In this document: piece by piece, positions 1 through 7,725 of the stretch
Position numbering within the stretch: position 1 is the first letter of the stretch
How the letters are laid out: each line of letters opens with the position of its first letter
Origin: an uncultured Dorea sp.
GTDB taxonomy: Bacteria; Bacillota; Clostridia; Lachnospirales; Lachnospiraceae
DNA length: 64,000 nt
NCBI GenBank assembly: GCA_910580235.1
Contig: CAJTVU010000001.1
Location: 186,001 to 250,000, forward strand
Reading direction: 5' to 3'
The notes under the pieces: generated by a model
Told to the model about the DNA's origin: nothing
The model's database searches: none
What the model saw: the letters and a program-made list of their open reading frames with translations, nothing else
Position numbers and translations under genes: made by a program

Positions 1-43
1 CCCCATAACTGTGCCATAAATATCGTCCTTTCCAGAATGTTTC

Positions 44-661
44 TTAATTTTTTCTTCCCCCATCCCTCATAGAGAACTCACATCCGCAGTAATCCTGCCG
101 GTACAAGCCCAGCTCTCTGGAGAGCTCTATGGAGCGTTTATATCCGTTCTTCTTTTTGAAATCTGATTGCAGATAAGGCACGCCGAATTGTGTCCCAAGG
201 CGCATCCCAATCTCGTTGAGCTTCCCGGCATTCTTAAGAGGGCTAATGCTAAGAGTCGTGGTAAAATAGTCGAACTCGCCCTCTCTCGCAAGCCTCGCCG
301 CCTCCTTAAGCCTCAGCTCATAACATTTCAGGCAGCGCGGCCCGCCTTCCTTTAAATGCTCCATGCCTTTCGCCATCTCATAAAATGCATCTTTGTCATA
401 GCTTCCCGCCATGAAAGAGACAGGATATGTGCATTTCATGTGCCGGATCAGCTCCTGCTGCTCTAAGATACGCTTCGTATACTCGCTCTCAGGGAAAATA
501 TTCGGATTATAGTAAAATACCGTAATCTCAAAATATTCGCTCAAATATTCCAGCACATAGCTGCTGCAAGGCGCGCAGCAGCTGTGGAGCAAAAGCTTTG
601 GGACCTTCCCCTCTTTCTGCAGGCTGACGGTCAGCTTGTCCAATTCTTTCTGGTAGTTCAC
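44..661 (-). CDS. queH: Epoxyqueuosine reductase QueH
   Basis: The 205-residue protein carries the cysteine pattern of the QueH (formerly DUF208) family: HSCCAPCSS near residues 26-34, CLKC near 110 and YCGC close to the C terminus. QueH reduces epoxyqueuosine to queuosine in tRNA and replaces QueG in many Firmicutes. A longer frame is open upstream to 823, but its first 54 residues look non-coding. The GTG at 661 follows AAGGAG at good spacing, and a promoter (TTGCCA, 17 bp, TATAAT) lies at 743-771, so that start is chosen. The gene is divergent from the ABC transporter genes. Confidence 0.9.
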   Translation of the reverse strand: MNYQKELDKLTVSLQKEGKVPKLLLHSCCAPCSSYVLEYLSEYFEITVFYYNPNIFPESEYTKRILEQQELIRHMKCTYPVSFMAGSYDKDAFYEMAKGMEHLKEGGPRCLKCYELRLKEAARLAREGEFDYFTTTLSISPLKNAGKLNEIGMRLGTQFGVPYLQSDFKKKNGYKRSIELSRELGLYRQDYCGCEFSMRDGGRKN

Positions 662-717
662 AGTAGATCTCCTTTTTGCAGCACCGACAGGCAGACAACG
701 GCATACGTGCCGCCATC

Positions 718-732
718 TGTAAACTGAGGGTA
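718..732 (-). repeat. Single-arm copy of the TACCCTCAGTGTACAA repeat
   Basis: Read on the minus strand, the 15 bases match the repeat with one mismatch (GTTTA for GTGTA). It lies in the queH leader, downstream of the queH -10 box. Confidence 0.5.
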
Positions 733-742
733 TACTATAGCA

Positions 743-771
743 ATTATAACTTCCCTTCCCTGTTCTGGCAA
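743..771 (-). promoter_or_regulatory. Promoter of queH
   Basis: On the minus strand TTGCCA (771-766) and TATAAT (748-743) are separated by 17 bp and lie about 80 bp upstream of the queH GTG. A degenerate copy of the TACCCTCAGTGTACAA repeat (718-732) lies just downstream, in the leader. Confidence 0.6.
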
Positions 772-845
772 GAGTGAATCTCGCACGGATCTGCAAATTC
801 CACATAGTATAAGGTATATGCATACTTTTACCGGAGGTTTTCCAG

Positions 846-1613
846 ATGGAGCAAGTATTAGAACTTAAGAATATCCATTACGCCTACCATAACCTCGAAG
901 GAGAGACCCCCGCGGTGACCGACATCTCTTTTTGCCTGGGAAAAGGCGAGTTCGTGGCCATCGTCGGGCCTTCCGGCTGCGGCAAATCCACGCTCCTCTC
1001 ACTGATCGCAGGGCTTCTTGTCCCAGAAAAGGGATTGATTAAGATCAACGGGAAATACTTGCGCGAAAGCACGACCAATGTAGGGTACATGTTACAGCAC
1101 GACGAGCTCTTTGAATGGCGGACCGTCTATCACAATGTCATCTTAGGACTGGAGATCCAGCATATGCTCTCGGCAAGGACGAAAGAGCGGGCTCACGACC
1201 TCTTAGATCTGTACGGCCTGAAACAATTTGAATACGCCCGTCCGTCCGAGCTCTCCGGAGGGATGCGCCAGAGAGCCGCTCTCATACGCACGCTTGTCCT
1301 GGATCCTGACGTGCTCCTCCTCGACGAGCCTTTCTCGGCTCTTGATTACCAGACGAGGCTGAACGTAGGGGACGACATCGGCCGGATCATCAGGCAGGAA
1401 GGAAAATCCGCGCTCCTTGTCACCCACGACCTGTCGGAAGCCATATCCTTAGCCGATCGAGTAATCGTGCTATCTGGGCGCCCCGCCACTATACAACAGA
1501 CGATACCACTTATCTTCGACCTTCCGGAAGACACGCCCCTTGCAAGGCGCAACGCCCCGGAATTCAAGACATATTTCAATTTAATATGGAAGGAGTTGAA
1601 TACAGATGAATAG
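846..1613 (+). CDS. ABC transporter ATP-binding protein, nitrate/sulfonate/taurine type
   Basis: This 255-residue ATPase has a Walker A GPSGCGKST at residues 41-49, a Q-loop (LQHDELFEW), the signature LSGGMRQR, Walker B VLLLDEPFSALD and an H-loop (VTHD). It belongs to the SsuB/TauB/ThiZ group that energises uptake of small organic anions or vitamin precursors. The ATG follows CGGAGG. It overlaps the permease gene by 8 bp, so the two are translationally coupled. No substrate-binding protein gene is adjacent, so the substrate cannot be named. Confidence 0.9.
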   Translation: MEQVLELKNIHYAYHNLEGETPAVTDISFCLGKGEFVAIVGPSGCGKSTLLSLIAGLLVPEKGLIKINGKYLRESTTNVGYMLQHDELFEWRTVYHNVILGLEIQHMLSARTKERAHDLLDLYGLKQFEYARPSELSGGMRQRAALIRTLVLDPDVLLLDEPFSALDYQTRLNVGDDIGRIIRQEGKSALLVTHDLSEAISLADRVIVLSGRPATIQQTIPLIFDLPEDTPLARRNAPEFKTYFNLIWKELNTDE

Positions 1614-2403
1614 CCCTTCAACGGAGCAGACAGCCTATCTGCTCCGCATGCAAAAGCACAGGCGCATCGTCCGTATCTCCCGGATCCTGATCCTGTGTAC
1701 CTTCCTTTTTCTTTGGGAATTTACTGCAAATGTGGGGATCATCGATTCTTTCATCTTCAGCAGCCCCTCAAAGATCGCGCTCTGCTTCTGGGGCATGGTG
1801 CTGGATAAGAGCATCTTCCTCCACATGGGGATCACCCTTTATGAGACTGCGCTTAGCTTCCTCCTCGTAATCGCTGTCAGCATCCTCGTAGCAGTCGCGC
1901 TCTGGTTCAGCGCCAGGCTCTCAGAGATACTGGATCCCTATCTGGTAGTGCTGAACAGCCTGCCAAAATCAGCCCTTGCTCCGCTTCTCATCGTGTGGCT
2001 GGGAGCCACTAAGACGACGATTATCGTAGCCGGTATGTCCGTAGCCGTCTTTGGCAGCATCTTAAGCCTCTACACCTGTTTTACTACCGTAGACCCCGGC
2101 AAGATCAAGCTCATCTACACTTTACAGGGACGGAAATACCAGGCGCTCACCAAAGTCGTGCTCCCCAGCTCCATTCCGGCCATTATCAGTAATATGAAAG
2201 TCAACATAGGATTATGCCTGGTCGGCGTCATCATAGGGGAATTCCTGGCGGCCAGGAACGGCCTCGGGTATCTCATCATATACTCAAGCCAGGTATTCAA
2301 GATGGATTGGCTTTTAATGTCCATCGTTCTCCTCTGTATCATAGCGACCGTCCTATACTCTCTTATCAATCTTCTTGAAAAATGGTGCCTGCGCCGTTTC
2401 TGA
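1606..2403 (+). CDS. ABC transporter permease, SsuC/TauC/ThiX type
   Basis: The 265-residue membrane protein has about six hydrophobic segments and the binding-protein-dependent transport fold. The EAA-like coupling loop is around residues 175-205 (TLQGRKYQALTKVVLPSSIP), followed by the conserved GEFLAARNGLGYLI stretch. AAGGAG inside the ATPase gene is its ribosome binding site. It forms the channel for the upstream ATPase. The substrate is unknown because no solute-binding protein is encoded nearby. Confidence 0.9.
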   Translation: MNSPSTEQTAYLLRMQKHRRIVRISRILILCTFLFLWEFTANVGIIDSFIFSSPSKIALCFWGMVLDKSIFLHMGITLYETALSFLLVIAVSILVAVALWFSARLSEILDPYLVVLNSLPKSALAPLLIVWLGATKTTIIVAGMSVAVFGSILSLYTCFTTVDPGKIKLIYTLQGRKYQALTKVVLPSSIPAIISNMKVNIGLCLVGVIIGEFLAARNGLGYLIIYSSQVFKMDWLLMSIVLLCIIATVLYSLINLLEKWCLRRF

Positions 2404-2440
2404 TAATATTTCTTATATTCTGCATATTCTTATGCAAAGA

Positions 2441-2469
2441 CAGGAGATGCATTTTACGCACATCTCCTG
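2441..2469 (+). terminator. Hairpin after the ABC permease
   Basis: CAGGAGATG (2441-2449) pairs with CATCTCCTG (2461-2469), 38 bp after the permease stop. No continuous T-run follows, so this is at best a weak intrinsic terminator. Confidence 0.4.
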
Positions 2470-2501
2470 CATACATATTCAATCTTATTCTTACCTACCT
2501 T

Positions 2502-2517
2502 TACCCTTAGTGTACAA
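2502..2517 (+). repeat. Single-arm copy of the TACCCTCAGTGTACAA repeat
   Basis: The 16 bases differ from the consensus at one position (CTTAG for CTCAG). The copy lies between the ABC permease gene and the tRNA promoter, in non-coding sequence. Confidence 0.6.
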
Positions 2518-2535
2518 AACTTGCAAAAAAAGTAC

Positions 2536-2563
2536 TTGCAAATCTGCCAAAATACGATATAAT
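2536..2563 (+). promoter_or_regulatory. Promoter of the tRNA pair
   Basis: TTGCAA (2536-2541) and a perfect TATAAT (2558-2563) are separated by 16 bp. They lie 31 bp before the first base of tRNA-Thr, as expected for a tRNA promoter. Confidence 0.75.
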
Positions 2564-2594
2564 AATATTTGTGGCTGCAATACATTGCATGTCT

Positions 2595-2667
2595 GCTGGA
2601 ATAGCTCAGTCGGTAGAGCACTTCACTCGTAATGAAGGGGTCGTCGGTTCAAGTCCGATTTCCAGCT
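2595..2667 (+). tRNA. tRNA-Thr (anticodon CGT)
   Basis: The sequence folds into a complete cloverleaf. The 7-bp acceptor stem is GCTGGAA (2595-2601) with TTCCAGC (2660-2666). The D arm contains AGCTCAGTCGGTAGAGC, the anticodon stem CTTCA/TGAAG encloses the loop CTCGTAA, and the T loop is GGTTCAAGTCC. The anticodon CGT reads the Thr codon ACG. CCA is not encoded. A short T-rich spacer separates it from the next tRNA. Confidence 0.95.
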
Positions 2668-2678
2668 TTCTTTTTTTA

Positions 2679-2751
2679 GGGGTATTAGCGCAGTTGGGAG
2701 CGCGCCACACTGGCAGTGTGGAGGCCACGGGTTCAAGTCCCGTATACTCCA
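2679..2751 (+). tRNA. tRNA-Ala (anticodon GGC)
   Basis: Acceptor arms GGGGTAT (2679-2685) and ATACTCC (2744-2750) pair with one G-T wobble. The anticodon stem CCACA/TGTGG encloses CTGGCAG, giving anticodon GGC for the Ala codon GCC. The T arm has GGTTCAAGTCC. CCA is not encoded. It is co-transcribed with tRNA-Thr. Confidence 0.95.
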
Positions 2752-2761
2752 TTTAGCGAAT

Positions 2762-2796
2762 AAGCTGGCATCTGTACGATGCCAGCTTGTTTTATT
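2762..2796 (+). terminator. Terminator of the tRNA operon
   Basis: An 11-bp stem, AAGCTGGCATC (2762-2772) with GATGCCAGCTT (2778-2788), is followed by GTTTTATT. This is a strong intrinsic terminator 10 bp after tRNA-Ala. Confidence 0.85.
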
Positions 2797-2901
2797 CGTA
2801 CAGAAAGCTTCATCTCTTGTATAGAAAATCTGTTGACAGCTGTGCAAAAACACAAAGGCTACATATTATAATAAAAGTTAGCTATTTCGTTTACCTCCAA
2901 T

Positions 2902-2933
2902 TACCCTCAGTGTCCCCTTGTACACTGAGGGTA
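2902..2933. repeat. Palindromic copy of the TACCCTCAGTGTACAA repeat
   Basis: Arms TACCCTCAGTGT (2902-2913) and ACACTGAGGGTA (2922-2933) form a perfect 12-bp inverted repeat around an 8-nt loop, with no T-run. Single-arm copies occur at 718-732, 2502-2517, 4279-4298 and 30957-30973, so this is a dispersed repeat and not a terminator. Confidence 0.75.
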
Positions 2934-3013
2934 GCGTAATCGTAAATATGAGTTCTCCAAAATCACACATTTCTGCAATTTCAGAACACCATTTATGTTT
3001 GTAATATCAGTTC

Positions 3014-3643
3014 TTATTTTTCAAAAACTACAAAACCACATTCATAAGGATGGTCGCAATACACACTTTCACGCTTATCAGTGTGGTATAACATACTTTT
3101 CAGTATAATTAGAAAATCTCCGCCACCTGATAGAATCATGTATTCTGCTAGAAAAAACAGCAGTAATTGATTTGCCATTACAGCAGCTACTGCAGCTCCG
3201 CCTCCTAAAACTAATGTAGGCATAGCAACCCCCAAGAGATATTGCCATTTTTTCAGTGGATTTGAACAAGTACAGTATGGCGAAAAACTGCTCCAAATAA
3301 TCCCAAAATCAATCGAATGAAAATGATTTTTTGCAAAAAGGCTCCAGGTAATTCCATGTATGAGCTCATGCAGAATGGATAGACATAAAATAAGTACAAG
3401 TAATGCTACAATAAATCCCCACGAAAGAGAATCTAAATCAAAACCATTCACATGATAATATATCCAAAATACTAAAGCCATAAATGGCAGCATAATTAAA
3501 AGACATAAAGGCTTTGCTTGTTGCGTATTGAAAATTATATTCTTCGTTTTATATCCTTTTTGCTGCATTTCAGAATTGAATTTTTCAAAGCGCTCTTTAC
3601 GTTTCAATTCTTTTTCTGTTAGTTTTCTTTTGTCTTTGTCCAT
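3014..3643 (-). CDS. DUF3267 family membrane protein with HExxH motif
   Basis: The 209-residue protein starts at an ATG preceded by GGAGG. A charged N terminus rich in Lys/Glu (about 45 residues) is followed by hydrophobic segments. The motif HELIHG lies in the second segment, as in DUF3267 proteins, which resemble zinc metalloproteases of the M50/site-2 type. Protease activity is a family-based guess. Codon use and base composition are much more AT-rich than the neighbours, and it sits alone between a repeat-bearing spacer and the end of the housekeeping operon, suggesting acquisition. The end near 3014 has no clear terminator. Confidence 0.75.
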   Translation of the reverse strand: MDKDKRKLTEKELKRKERFEKFNSEMQQKGYKTKNIIFNTQQAKPLCLLIMLPFMALVFWIYYHVNGFDLDSLSWGFIVALLVLILCLSILHELIHGITWSLFAKNHFHSIDFGIIWSSFSPYCTCSNPLKKWQYLLGVAMPTLVLGGGAAVAAVMANQLLLFFLAEYMILSGGGDFLIILKSMLYHTDKRESVYCDHPYECGFVVFEK

Positions 3644-3773
3644 ACTTAATGCCTCCAAATCCCGATTCATCGATTTATAACGGGAAAAATTATACCATAT
3701 CCATCTACGAAAAGCAATCTGCACTACTGCGTCGGCTATTAGCTTGAAAAGAAAAGCTTTCCGCCAATAACTC

Positions 3774-3797
3774 AAAAAAGCACTTGACAAAGTGCTT
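3774..3797 (-). terminator. Terminator of the mscS-GNAT operon
   Basis: On the minus strand AAGCACTT (3797-3790) pairs with AAGTGCTT (3785-3778) around a 4-nt loop and runs into six T residues. It lies just after the acetyltransferase stop and probably ends the long ylxM-to-GNAT transcription run. Confidence 0.8.
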
Positions 3798-3821
3798 CAT
3801 GAGGGTATCCTCAATATACTA

Positions 3822-4268
3822 TTAGCTCGTATCAGTACGATTCTTCCTCCAAACCATAAGAAATTCTTTCTCCCCGGTATCTTCATCCTCGCCTTCAGAT
3901 TGGATCGTAAAAGACTCGCGCTCATAAAAGCATATTGCCCGCACGTTCTTTTGATAGACGCTTAAGCTTATCTCCTCCCGGATCTCTTTCACATAATCCA
4001 GCAATTGCCTTCCAATGCCATTTGACCGGGCGGCCTCCCTCACAAAAATGCCTGCGATATAATCCCCCACCAGTCCGACGAATCCCTCTATCTGGCCTGT
4101 GCCATCGTCCTCATATACGTATGCTTCCGCCTCCGGGATCATCTCTTCCACCTCCGAGAGACGCTCTGTCCAATATCCCTTCGGAATAAATCCGTGCGCC
4201 TGCATATTCGTATCGAGCCATATCTTCATAACAGCGTTCAAATCATGTCTTTCAAATGCCCTTATCAC
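3822..4268 (-). CDS. GNAT family N-acetyltransferase
   Basis: The 148-residue protein has a GNAT fold: IRAFERHDLNAVMKIW at the N terminus, the acetyl-CoA loop FVREAARSNGIGRQLLDYV near residues 88-106, and the late VYQKNVRAICFYERESF motif. It resembles E. coli YjaB in length and layout; the acceptor substrate is unknown. The GTG start at 4268 overlaps the mscS stop codon (GTGA) and follows AAGGGGAG. An upstream extension to 4391 lies wholly inside mscS and is not used. The Shine-Dalgarno sequence comes from a copy of the dispersed TACCCTCAGTGT repeat. Confidence 0.85.
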   Translation of the reverse strand: MIRAFERHDLNAVMKIWLDTNMQAHGFIPKGYWTERLSEVEEMIPEAEAYVYEDDGTGQIEGFVGLVGDYIAGIFVREAARSNGIGRQLLDYVKEIREEISLSVYQKNVRAICFYERESFTIQSEGEDEDTGEKEFLMVWRKNRTDTS

Positions 4269-5197
4269 TTTTCTTTCTCCCCTTGCACACTGAGGGTAGG
4301 CTTCTCTGCAAAATGCACCTTCATCTGCGGGTAGGCGATCTCTATCCCCTCCTCGTCCAATTTCAGCTTTATCTCCTCTAAGATCCGCCACTGGGCCGGC
4401 CAGAACTCCTCATTCTTCACCCAGCCTCTCGCCCCGATGATAACGGCATAGTCGGCCAGCTCATCCACGAACACAGCGATCTCTTTTTCCTTTGCCACGC
4501 ACGGATCGTCCAGAAGTATCTTCTCGATCACTTCTTTCGCTCTCTTAAGATCCGCCTCATATGCGATGCCCGTCTTAATATTCAGCCTCCGCTCCGGCTG
4601 GGCCGTCATATTGGTCAGGCTGCTGTTCGTCAGCATCCCGTTAGGGATGACGATGATCTTATTGTCGACCGTGCTCAGCTTCGTATAGAAGATCTGGATC
4701 TCCTTTACCGTCCCTTCGTTCTTGTTCGTGTCCTCCACGATATAATCTCCTACTTCAAAAGGCTTCAGCAAAAGAATGAGCACCCCGCCTGCAAAATTTG
4801 AAAGGCTCCCCTGAAGCGCAAGGCCCAGCGCCACGCCCCCCGAAGCGATCAAAGCCGCAACAGAGGCCGTATCTACGCCAAATTTGGTAGCGATTGTAAA
4901 GATCAGAAGGAAATACAGGCCGAACTTAAGGAGAGAGTCCACGAACTGCTCCACCCCTTTGTCCGCCCGCGAACGGGCAAGCGAACGCTTCACCAGCTTC
5001 CTCGCCCACTTGATGAGGATCCGGCCGATGCAAAAGAACAGGATAGCAAATACTACCTTCATGCCAAAGCTGACAAGATCTGGTATGCTGTCCTGTATAT
5101 AAGACGTAAGCCTGCTTACTTCCTGCACCGCCTCTCCTGCCGTCTCTGCGGCTGCTTCCGCCGCTTCCTCCGCAACCTTTATCTTCTGAACGACCAT
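4265..5197 (-). CDS. mscS: Small-conductance mechanosensitive channel, MscS family
   Basis: The 310-residue protein has an N-terminal Ala/Glu-rich amphipathic region, three membrane segments and the pore helix VAALIASGGVALGLALQGSL followed by NFAGGVLILLLKPFEVGDYI, diagnostic of MscS. The soluble beta and alpha/beta domains follow. It releases solutes during hypo-osmotic shock. The start directly abuts the pgeF stop, and its AGGAGGGG site lies within pgeF, so translation is coupled. The C-terminal tail is encoded by a dispersed repeat. Confidence 0.93.
   Translation of the reverse strand: MVVQKIKVAEEAAEAAAETAGEAVQEVSRLTSYIQDSIPDLVSFGMKVVFAILFFCIGRILIKWARKLVKRSLARSRADKGVEQFVDSLLKFGLYFLLIFTIATKFGVDTASVAALIASGGVALGLALQGSLSNFAGGVLILLLKPFEVGDYIVEDTNKNEGTVKEIQIFYTKLSTVDNKIIVIPNGMLTNSSLTNMTAQPERRLNIKTGIAYEADLKRAKEVIEKILLDDPCVAKEKEIAVFVDELADYAVIIGARGWVKNEEFWPAQWRILEEIKLKLDEEGIEIAYPQMKVHFAEKPTLSVQGEKEK
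4279..4298 (-). repeat. TACCCTCAGTGT repeat copy inside the mscS 3' end
   Basis: Read on the minus strand, TACCCTCAGTGTGCAAGGGG matches the arm plus loop of the palindrome at 2902-2933 with one difference. It encodes the last residues of MscS (PTLSVQG) and contributes the AAGGGG ribosome binding site of the next gene. Confidence 0.7.
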
Positions 5198-6046
5198 CTA
5201 TGACCCCTCCTGTCTTTTAAGCGCAAGGAACGCGCTTAAATTGCCTCTTTCATTTCCTGCCGTCCTGTGAGAGAATAAAATATCTGGATTGCAGTGCGTG
5301 CAAAGATTCGTCACAGCCATATGCTCCTCTTGTATTCCTGCCTCAAGCAGTATGTGCCGGTTGGCCTCCCACAGATTCAGCTGATACTTCCCATTAGCCT
5401 TCTTATAAAAAAGTATCTCCCATAATTCCTTTTTAAATTCCTCTTTGAACCTGCATATGACGTCTTCGCTGACTTCATAACAGTCCTGGCAGATGGACGG
5501 CCCGACGGCCGCAAGTATGTCTGACGGGCGGCTTTCGTACTCTTCCTGCATCTTCTCTATCGTTACCCTTCCCATCCTGCCCACAGTGCCTCTCCACCCG
5601 GAATGCGAAAGCCCGATGGCCTTTTTCACCGGATCCAGGAAATAAAGGGGCACACAGTCCGCATAGAAAGTCACAAGACAGATGCCCGGCACATTTGTCA
5701 CCATGCCGTCCGTCTCCATGAAATGCCTCCCCTTATCCTCTGCTCTGACTACCGCCACGTTGGTCGTATGGGTCTGGTGGGTATACGTGAAATCTTCTGC
5801 TTCTACACCGATGGCGTGGGCGATCAGCTCCCGGTTCCTCTCCACGTGCTTCGGGTCGTCCCCTCTCGTAATGCTTATATTCATAGACGACCAACATCCG
5901 ACGCTCACTCCGCCAAGGCGCGTAGAGAACCCATGATCTACAAGGCCCGTATGTTCAAAAAGAGGATAAGAAAGATAGGGAACGCCCCCCACGATCTTCT
6001 CCTCAAATATCCTCTCGCCATTCTTATATTTCAGCCCCAGTCCCAT
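5198..6046 (-). CDS. pgeF: Peptidoglycan editing factor PgeF / polyphenol oxidase family (YlmD/YfiH)
   Basis: The 282-residue protein has the YfiH/laccase-domain signatures: HGFSTRLGGVS, THTTNVAVV, YADCVPLYFLDP, IGLSHSGWRGT and, near the end, NLCTHCNPDILFSHR. These Cys and His residues bind the metal. In E. coli the homologue removes wrongly incorporated residues from the peptidoglycan precursor; other members are reported to cleave purine nucleosides. It lies between yraN and mscS in the long minus-strand run. Confidence 0.9.
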   Translation of the reverse strand: MGLGLKYKNGERIFEEKIVGGVPYLSYPLFEHTGLVDHGFSTRLGGVSVGCWSSMNISITRGDDPKHVERNRELIAHAIGVEAEDFTYTHQTHTTNVAVVRAEDKGRHFMETDGMVTNVPGICLVTFYADCVPLYFLDPVKKAIGLSHSGWRGTVGRMGRVTIEKMQEEYESRPSDILAAVGPSICQDCYEVSEDVICRFKEEFKKELWEILFYKKANGKYQLNLWEANRHILLEAGIQEEHMAVTNLCTHCNPDILFSHRTAGNERGNLSAFLALKRQEGS

Positions 6047-6077
6047 AAACAGCCCTGCCTTTCACACCATTCCTGTC

Positions 6078-6437
6078 TCACCGCTCCCTATATTGGAACG
6101 CGTCTTTTATAAGATCGACATCTTTGCCAAGGATCGCCGCCACGTCGAACCTGCACGGCACATCCGCTATCCCTTTCTCCATCAGATAATAAAGGGCGCA
6201 TCTGCTTAAGATCCTCTGCTTCCTTACATCCACGGCCTGGGACGGATAGCCTTTCTCCTCCCCTCTCCGGTATTTCACCTCACAGAAGACAAGATACTCC
6301 CCGTCTTTTGCAACGATATCGATCTCTCCCTTCTTACAGCGATAATTGTATTCCAGTATGCGATAGCCTCTCTCTTCCAGATAGGCGCCGGCCATCTTTT
6401 CATGCTCTGCGCCGGCCCGCCTTCTATTATATGCCAT
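6078..6437 (-). CDS. YraN family (UPF0102) nuclease-fold protein
   Basis: The 119-residue protein has the family pattern: RRAGAEHEKMAGAYLEERGYRILEYNYR, then GEIDIVAKD, then LVFCEVKYR, the D-E-K arrangement of a restriction-endonuclease-like fold. The position next to rnhB is conserved across bacteria. The biochemical role is not settled. The ATG follows GAGGGA. Confidence 0.9.
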   Translation of the reverse strand: MAYNRRRAGAEHEKMAGAYLEERGYRILEYNYRCKKGEIDIVAKDGEYLVFCEVKYRRGEEKGYPSQAVDVRKQRILSRCALYYLMEKGIADVPCRFDVAAILGKDVDLIKDAFQYRER

Positions 6438-6462
6438 ACCATCCCTCTGTTATCCCACGCTT

Positions 6463-7125
6463 TTACTGCACGAATTTTCCGATAAAAGTCCTCCGGTGTA
6501 TCGGCGACGCCCCCAGCTCCTTTAATCCCGTAATATGGCTCTTTGTGCCATATCCTTTATTGCTCGCGAAATCATATCCCGGGAATTCCTCTTCGTACGC
6601 CGTCATCAGGCGATCTCTCGTCACTTTCGCGATAATGCTTGCAGCTGCGATAGACACGCTCCTGGCATCTCCCTTGACGATCGGGACCTGAGGGATATCT
6701 ATCCCCGGGATCGTCACCGCGTCGTTCAGCAGTATATCCGGCTCCACAGACAGATTGCCGATCGCCTGGCGCATAGCCTCATAGGTAGCCTGGAGGATAT
6801 TGATCTCGTCAATGCGCTCATGGCTTACAATGCCGACGCCTACTGAGACGGCGCGCCCCATAATCTCATCGTACAGCTCCTCCCTCTTCTTCGGGGAGAG
6901 CTTCTTAGAATCATTCAGATAAAGGATCATATCGTCTTTTGGCAGGATTACCGCGCCTGCCACTACCGGCCCTGCAAGCGGTCCCCTGCCGGCTTCATCA
7001 ATGCCGCACACAGCGCGGCTCTCCTTATACTGCTCCTCATACACGCGCATCGCCTGCGTCCGGAGCATTTCTTTTTCCAGCCTCTCCTGTGCTTTCCTGC
7101 GCTTCTCTTCTTCTCGTTTATCCAT
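6463..7125 (-). CDS. rnhB: Ribonuclease HII
   Basis: The 220-residue enzyme has the signature GIDEAGRGPLAGPVVAGAV and the later DSKKLSPKKREEL, VKGDARSVSIAAASIIAKVTRD and GYGTKSH motifs. It cuts RNA embedded in DNA, including single ribonucleotides. The ATG at 7125 overlaps the end of lepB by 8 bp. A TTG 8 codons upstream is possible but has no better ribosome binding site. An extra charged N-terminal extension of about 40 residues precedes the catalytic core. Confidence 0.93.
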   Translation of the reverse strand: MDKREEEKRRKAQERLEKEMLRTQAMRVYEEQYKESRAVCGIDEAGRGPLAGPVVAGAVILPKDDMILYLNDSKKLSPKKREELYDEIMGRAVSVGVGIVSHERIDEINILQATYEAMRQAIGNLSVEPDILLNDAVTIPGIDIPQVPIVKGDARSVSIAAASIIAKVTRDRLMTAYEEEFPGYDFASNKGYGTKSHITGLKELGASPIHRRTFIGKFVQ

Positions 7126-7684
7126 GTTTGATGAACCCCATATGGTCAAATGGATAGATCCTCACCCACGCCTTCCCTACAATATCTTCCCGCCGGATAA
7201 GGCCCACCGCCGGATCGCGGCTGTCCTGGCTGTGATTACGGTTGTCTCCCAGCACGAAATACTCATCATCCCCAAGCGTGATGGGATGCTCCGCCATATC
7301 TGCAGCCGCCATCTCCTCCGCGCCATAAATGTCGCTCTCAAGCACGGTCCCATCTATATAAGCGTGCCCGTCCGCCACATGCACAGTCTCCCCCGGCATT
7401 CCGATGATCCTTTTTATATAGTATGTATTCTCTGCATGCTGATATGGGAATACGATAATATCATACCGCTCCGGCTCCCAGAACCGATAAGACAATTTGT
7501 CTACGAGCAGATGGTCCCCGTCGCTGAGCGTAGCCTCCATAGACGAGCCTTCCACCGCCGTCCTCTGCCCCACATAAGTAATAATAATGTAAGTAAGCCC
7601 GATAATAATCAGAAAATAGAAGATCCATCCAAGCAGCTCCCTGAAAATACTTCCTGATCTCTCTCCTTTTCGTCGTTCGGTCAT
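7118..7684 (-). CDS. lepB: Signal peptidase I (first copy)
   Basis: The 188-residue protein has one N-terminal membrane segment (about residues 13-36), then the Ser motif EGSSMEATLSDGD, the Lys motif YYIKRIIGMPGE, and the GDNRNHSQDSRD box. It removes signal peptides from exported proteins at the outer membrane face. The ATG at 7684 is preceded by AGGAGG; a GTG 15 codons upstream overlapping the rbgA stop is less likely. It lies between rbgA and rnhB. Confidence 0.93.
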   Translation of the reverse strand: MTERRKGERSGSIFRELLGWIFYFLIIIGLTYIIITYVGQRTAVEGSSMEATLSDGDHLLVDKLSYRFWEPERYDIIVFPYQHAENTYYIKRIIGMPGETVHVADGHAYIDGTVLESDIYGAEEMAAADMAEHPITLGDDEYFVLGDNRNHSQDSRDPAVGLIRREDIVGKAWVRIYPFDHMGFIKHG

Positions 7685-7725
7685 CCTTCTTAAGCCTCCT
7701 GCCTCTTCATCTTTAGAACAGTCTA

